Below, one piece after another: positions 6,167-9,245 of a stretch of 9,245 bases of DNA. The stretch lies in contig DATAVK010000028.1 in NCBI GenBank assembly GCA_036267755.1, positions 1-9,245 on the forward strand. The letters run 5' to 3'. The notes under the pieces were generated by a model. It was not told the DNA's origin and searched no databases. It worked only from the letters and a program-made list of their open reading frames with translations. Position 1 is the stretch's first letter; each line of letters opens with the position of its first letter. The translations under genes were made by a program, and so were the position numbers. This DNA comes from DATAVK01 sp036267755 (GTDB taxonomy: Bacteria; Actinomycetota; Actinomycetes; JAFAQI01).

Positions 6167-6385
6167 GTACCGCTTCTTGCGGGTCTCGTGCCGCCTTTGA
6201 ACCAGACAAGCTGCTGTTGGCCGCTCTCGTCGCTTGCCGTCACCTGACTCTCCGCCCATCAGGTGGCTATCTTCTCCTGGTCCGTGCCCTTAGTGGAGGC
6301 GGTAACCGATCGCGGACGCCCGGTCGCTTTCCGGCCAGGCATACGGCGGCGGGGTCGGGGTATTCGGGCGTTGGAGGTGGTCACG

Positions 6386-6604
6386 GTGGCCGTGAAGAAC
6401 GAGAAGCAGTACGAGGCGTTGAAGGACAAGGGCATGTCGAAAAGTCGTGCCGCGAAGATCGCGAACTCGCCGGGTGCGTCGAGCCGCGGCGGGAAGAACA
6501 GTCACTCCGGGTCGAGCCAGTCGGACTCGAGCCAGGGCGGGACGACCGCGCAGAAGAAGGAAGCCGGCCGCAAGGGCGGGAAGGCAACCGCGAAGAGATC
6601 CTGA
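6386..6604 (+). CDS. DUF7218-like small basic protein with KGG-type C-terminus
   Basis: A 72-residue, Lys/Ser/Gly-rich protein. The N-terminal part (KNEKQYEALKDKGMSKSRAA, then KIANSPG) matches small actinobacterial proteins with the pattern Y-E-x-L-[KR]-x-K-G-x-S-K-x-[KR]-A-A-[KR]-I-[AS]-N (DUF7218), of unknown function. The middle is a Ser/Gln/Gly linker (GSSQSDSSQGG) and the end is KKEAGRKGGKATAKRS, reminiscent of KGG-repeat stress proteins and likely to bind nucleic acid or lie disordered. Several in-frame GTG/TTG codons cluster at the 5' end; GTG 6386 is chosen because GGAGG (6373-6377) lies 8 nt upstream. GTG 6392 is an alternative. A hairpin terminator follows 15 bp after the stop. The longer frame from 6263 has no family-like sequence. 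Confidence 0.72.
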   Translation: MAVKNEKQYEALKDKGMSKSRAAKIANSPGASSRGGKNSHSGSSQSDSSQGGTTAQKKEAGRKGGKATAKRS

Positions 6605-6619
6605 CCGTCCCCAGCAGGG

Positions 6620-6639
6620 CGGCCGTCAGACGGCCGTTT
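6620..6639 (+). terminator. Rho-independent-type hairpin after the DUF7218-like gene
   Basis: A perfect 7 bp stem, CGGCCGT (6620-6626) and ACGGCCG (6630-6636), with a CAG loop followed by TTT. It starts 15 bp after the stop at 6604. The T tract is short, as is common in high-GC actinobacteria, so termination may be partial. It separates the small protein from the dehydrogenase. Confidence 0.6.
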
Positions 6640-6702
6640 GGGCTCCATCCACCGCCCGGGTGGGGCCCGTGCCACTACGCAGACAACACGAGGAGGTTCG
6701 CC

Positions 6703-7542
6703 ATGGGTCAGCCGGCTCAGCAGCAGAAAGTGCCCGGGTCGCAGTCCCGCATGGACCCGGTGCCGGACTGCGGCGAGGACAGCTACCGCGGCTCCGGAAA
6801 GCTGGACGGGAAGGTCGCCGTCATCAGCGGTGGTGACAGCGGCATCGGGCGGGCGGTCGCGATCGCGTTCGCGCGGGAAGGCGCCGACGTCCTGATCTCC
6901 TACCTGGACGAGGATGAGGACGCCCACGACACGGCACGTCTCGTCGAAGAGGCCGGCCAGCGCGCTGTCCTGGTCCCGGGAAATGTCGCGGACCCGCAGC
7001 ACTGCCGGGACATCATCGCGCGCGCCGTCGAGGAGTTCGGCCGCATCGACGTGCTGGTGAACAACGCGGCGTACCAGATGACCCGGGAGTCTCTCGAGGA
7101 CATCCCGGATGAGGAGTGGGACTACACGTTCGCGACGAACATCTCGGCGATGTTCCATCTGTGCAAGGCGGCGGTCCCCCACATGAAGCCGGGATCGGCG
7201 ATCATCGGGAGCTCGTCGGTGAACTCCGACAGCCCGTCACCGACGCTCGCGCCGTACGCGGCGACGAAGGCCGCGATCGCGAACTTCACCGCGAGCCTCG
7301 CGCAACTGCTCGGTGAACGCGGGATTCGAGTGAACAGCGTCGCACCCGGCCCGATCTGGACGCCACTCATCCCTTCGACGATGCCGGAGGAAAAGGTCAA
7401 GGAGTTCGGGACCGACACGCCGCTCGGCAGGGCTGGGCAGCCAGCCGAGCTCGCCCCGGTCTACGTGCTGCTCGCCTCCGACGACGGCAGCTACATCTCC
7501 GGTGCCCGGGTCGCCGTGACCGGTGGCCGACCCATCCTGTGA
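6703..7542 (+). CDS. SDR family oxidoreductase, YghA/YdaD-like
   Basis: A 279-residue NAD(P)-dependent short-chain dehydrogenase. It carries the N-terminal extension typical of the YghA/YdaD group (MDPVPDCGEDSYRGSGKL, 17-34), the cofactor loop SGGDSGIG (42-49), NNAA (120-123), N146, catalytic S172, Y185 and K189 (YAATK), the RVNSVAPGPIWTPLI segment (209-223) and the AGQPAELAPVYVLLAS signature (244-259). Length equals the family's usual size, and all catalytic positions are present. Members are often stress-induced and reduce aldehydes or ketones, but physiological substrates are poorly known. ATG 6703 has an ideal AGGAGG (6691-6696) 6 nt upstream. The in-frame upstream extension to 6217 runs over the DUF7218-like gene in another frame and was not used. 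Confidence 0.93.
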   Translation: MGQPAQQQKVPGSQSRMDPVPDCGEDSYRGSGKLDGKVAVISGGDSGIGRAVAIAFAREGADVLISYLDEDEDAHDTARLVEEAGQRAVLVPGNVADPQHCRDIIARAVEEFGRIDVLVNNAAYQMTRESLEDIPDEEWDYTFATNISAMFHLCKAAVPHMKPGSAIIGSSSVNSDSPSPTLAPYAATKAAIANFTASLAQLLGERGIRVNSVAPGPIWTPLIPSTMPEEKVKEFGTDTPLGRAGQPAELAPVYVLLASDDGSYISGARVAVTGGRPIL

Positions 7543-7673
7543 CGAGTGCCTGCTAGCAGTGGGTGCGTCACGACCGGACACACCATCTGCGAGTCCCTGA
7601 ACGAGTCCCGACCAAGAGAACAGTCGGCATCGCCGGTAGCCGTCTTCGCGCCGTCCGAGCTCGGGGTCGTTGG

Positions 7674-8594
7674 TTAGGGGATGAGGACGTCAGCGCCGTA
7701 CGGCTGGAGTGCCGACGGGTAGCTGGTCATTGCGGTGGTGAGGTTGACCAGGGTGGTGCCGCCCCACTGTTGCGGGTTGACGGCAAGGGTGTCCCCACTG
7801 GTGTCCCATGACATCTGTGTGGTGTTGCCGACGGCCGGCAGGGTGCGGTGAATGCCGCCGTGCGCTACCGCTCGCAGGCTCAAGGTCGAACCGCCACTAG
7901 GTGACACGAGAGACATAGCCAGGGATCGGCCGTCAGGGGACAACGCCAGCGCGGTGACAGTGCCGTGGGTGATGGGCACGACGACGGTCGGCGTGGATGT
8001 GAGCTGCTCGACCTCGGTGGTGGCGGTCAGCGGGCTGGCCCCCTCGTTGTGAGTGAGAGCGACGTACGGCGCTGCGGTCCCGGCGACGGTGAGGCCGGTG
8101 ATCTGCCAGCCTGTGGGTGCTGTGAAGATCCGGTGGTCGCCGATCGCGCTGGTCGAGACTTCGCGGACCGTGGTCCCGCTGACGTAGTAGACGTCCGGGA
8201 CCTTCGCAGCGTCCACGACCGGTGACTGGTTCCCGGCCGCCCACGCGGTCAGCCACTGAACGCGCCGCGTTGTGCCGTTGTAGGCGAACAGCCGCGAGTT
8301 GTCGGTCGTGTCGTGCTGGTCGCCACGGAACGTTCCGACGACCCAACTTCCGGTAGCGGAGTTGGGGGTTAGGTAGAACGGTCGCCACCACACCGGTGAG
8401 GGCTCGAAAGCCAACCGAGCGACCTGTGCCCGTCCGCCGGTGACGGTCACGCGGACCAGGTCGCCGCGCCCGTCGTTGGCGTAGAAGGCCGGGCCGGTTG
8501 ACCCGTGATGGTGTGCCGGAGTCGCCGAGACCGCGGCCGGCAACGCCAGCCCGGCCAGCGCAGCCGTCACCAGCGCCGTCGCGTACATCCGCAT
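7674..8594 (-). CDS. Secreted beta-propeller-like protein
   Basis: A 306-residue exported protein of unknown role. ATG 8594 gives a clear signal peptide: MRMYATALVTAALAGLALPA followed by AVSATPAHHHG, with a likely cleavage after VSA or SAT. There is no lipobox cysteine, so it is secreted rather than a lipoprotein. GGGAG (complement of 8602-8606) lies 7 nt upstream, which favours this start over ATG 8639. The mature part is rich in Thr/Val strands with repeated blade-like segments such as GTVTALALSPDGRSLAMSLV and TTQMSWDTSGDTLAV, the look of WD40/TolB-type propellers. I see no catalytic motif. Similar actinobacterial proteins are hypothetical. It is divergent from Ku across a 235 bp gap and faces the dehydrogenase gene tail to tail. 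Confidence 0.75.
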   Translation of the reverse strand: MRMYATALVTAALAGLALPAAVSATPAHHHGSTGPAFYANDGRGDLVRVTVTGGRAQVARLAFEPSPVWWRPFYLTPNSATGSWVVGTFRGDQHDTTDNSRLFAYNGTTRRVQWLTAWAAGNQSPVVDAAKVPDVYYVSGTTVREVSTSAIGDHRIFTAPTGWQITGLTVAGTAAPYVALTHNEGASPLTATTEVEQLTSTPTVVVPITHGTVTALALSPDGRSLAMSLVSPSGGSTLSLRAVAHGGIHRTLPAVGNTTQMSWDTSGDTLAVNPQQWGGTTLVNLTTAMTSYPSALQPYGADVLIP

Positions 8595-8783
8595 GTCGTT
8601 GCTCCCGCCGTCGGTCTCTCGTCCCGTCTTCAAGATCATCGGCGTCCGGTTTCGGCGTCGATTGAGCCGAACGGCGCATCATGATCATCTTCTTGCGGAA
8701 GTCTGCGGTTCCGGCCAGCGGGGGCCTGCCACACCAGCTATCCGTTCGGGGGCCGGAAAGGCCGTGTCGTGCCTGGCCAGGAA

Positions 8784-8798
8784 CGGGGTACGACCCCG
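8784..8798. promoter_or_regulatory. Inverted repeat upstream of ku
   Basis: CGGGGT (8784-8789) and ACCCCG (8793-8798) form a perfect 6 bp inverted repeat with a 3 bp centre, 31 bp before the Ku start in the divergent spacer. It could be an operator half of the Ku promoter or a small leader hairpin. No convincing -35/-10 pair was found on either strand of the 8595-8829 spacer, so its role is open. Confidence 0.3.
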
Positions 8799-8829
8799 AC
8801 CTAGTAGACACGCTGCGACAGGAGACGAG

Positions 8830-9245
8830 ATGGCGAGAGCGGTTTGGTCCGGGGTGATCAGTTTCGGGTTGGTGTCGGTCCCGGTCGGGTTGTACACCGC
8901 GACCGAGGAGCACGAGCCGACGTTTCATCAGTTCCAGGAAGGCTCCAGCGACCGGATCCGGTACAAGCGGGTCAACGAGCGCACCGGTAAGGAGGTCGAC
9001 TACTCCGATATCGCGAAAGGCGCCGCCGTGGGCGGCGGTCACTACGTGATGCTCACCGATGATGACCTGTCCTCGGTCGCCCCGGGCCGGTCCCGGTCAC
9101 TGGACATCGAGCGGTTCGTCGACCTCGACGAGATCGACCCGGTGTACTTCTCGAAGTCCTACTACCTGGCGCCTGGCAGCGACGAGACGAAGAAGACGTA
9201 CGCGCTGCTGCGGGAGGCGATGGCGAGCTCGAACAAGGCAGCGGT
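8830..9245 (+). CDS. ku: Non-homologous end-joining protein Ku (3' partial)
   Basis: The first 138 residues of bacterial Ku, a homodimeric ring that threads onto double-strand DNA ends and recruits ligase LigD for non-homologous end joining. Recognisable are the N-terminal MARAVWSGVISFGLVSVPVG and LYTATEEHE, HQFQEGSSDRIRYKRVNERT with GKEV just after it, YVMLTDDDL, the FVDLDEIDPVYFSKSYYLAP core of the Ku barrel, and KTYALLREAM. Start ATG 8830 has AGGAG (8820-8824) 5 nt upstream. The frame is open to the end of the window, which cuts off about half of a typical ~270-320 residue protein, including the C-terminal region that contacts LigD. No ligD is visible here. In many actinomycetes Ku acts in stationary phase, spores or after desiccation. 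Confidence 0.95.
   Translation, partial: MARAVWSGVISFGLVSVPVGLYTATEEHEPTFHQFQEGSSDRIRYKRVNERTGKEVDYSDIAKGAAVGGGHYVMLTDDDLSSVAPGRSRSLDIERFVDLDEIDPVYFSKSYYLAPGSDETKKTYALLREAMASSNKAA

Noticed and set aside
6358..6363. GGGTAT, like the -10 of a stress (SigB/SigF-type) sigma factor, upstream of the DUF7218-like gene
   Set aside because: No GTTT-like -35 at the required 14-17 bp spacing, so a six-base match in GC-rich DNA is not enough.
6217..6702. N-terminal extension of the short-chain dehydrogenase
   Set aside because: The extension is Gly/Arg-rich and lies over the DUF7218-like gene in another frame. AGGAGG sits ideally before ATG 6703, and the protein from there has the normal family length.
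7590..7609. Short direct repeat CGAGTCCC twice, 12 bp apart
   Set aside because: Two 8 bp copies only, with no further units or associated feature. Probably chance.
7933..9042. A 369-codon minus-strand frame spanning the propeller gene and the start of Ku
   Set aside because: It crosses two well-supported genes in other frames, is Arg/Asp-rich without motifs, and overlaps the divergent promoter region.
1..9245. CRISPR array, tRNA or rRNA genes, integrase or transposase
   Set aside because: No regularly spaced identical repeats, no tRNA-like cloverleaf or rRNA sequence noticed on reading, and no frame with recombinase or transposase motifs.

Overview
The window is high-GC DNA with strong G/C bias at third codon positions. 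It carries families typical of actinomycetes: a GAF-ANTAR gene relic, a three-helix-bundle dimerisation protein, a DUF7218-like small protein and a bacterial Ku. The host is very probably an actinobacterium; genus cannot be told from the sequence alone. It looks like an accessory chromosomal stretch with two intact gene blocks at the ends and an eroded middle full of gene relics and repeats.

Layout. (1) 3-3058: a translationally coupled set on the + strand, probably for oxidation and catabolism of a sugar or sugar acid. It has a GMC-type FAD oxidoreductase with a C-x5-C-x3-C cluster like the FeS-bearing catalytic subunits of FAD-dependent glucose/gluconate dehydrogenases, a mandelate-racemase-type enolase superfamily enzyme with every expected catalytic residue, and the first ~90 codons of an MFS transporter. 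(2) About 3059-3438: the transporter is cut off and abuts an antisense, frameshifted fragment of an NADP-dependent MDR oxidoreductase, so this is a deletion or recombination scar. (3) 3440-4280: a complete YefM-YoeB toxin-antitoxin pair with its palindromic operator, bracketed by a ~22 bp inverted repeat with further internal copies. (4) 4324-4725 (-): a small FHA-domain protein whose phosphothreonine-binding residues appear to be lost, then about 500 bp without a recognisable gene. (5) 5238-5483 (+): a three-helix-bundle dimerisation protein, facing a GAF-ANTAR pseudogene (5492-6166, -) with several frame breaks. (6) 6386-7542 (+): a DUF7218-like basic small protein, a hairpin terminator, and a YghA-type short-chain dehydrogenase. 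(7) 7674-8594 (-): a secreted beta-propeller-like protein, divergent from Ku (8830 to the window end), a non-homologous end-joining protein.

How they work together: the first block probably fed one oxidation/dehydration route plus uptake, now without a complete transporter here. The last block has a stress or DNA-protection flavour. The middle has no coherent pathway. I see no clear new multi-gene system. The best leads are the repeat-bracketed toxin-antitoxin cassette, the FeS-type cysteine cluster in the GMC enzyme coupled to an enolase-superfamily dehydratase, and the FHA domain without its phospho-binding residues.
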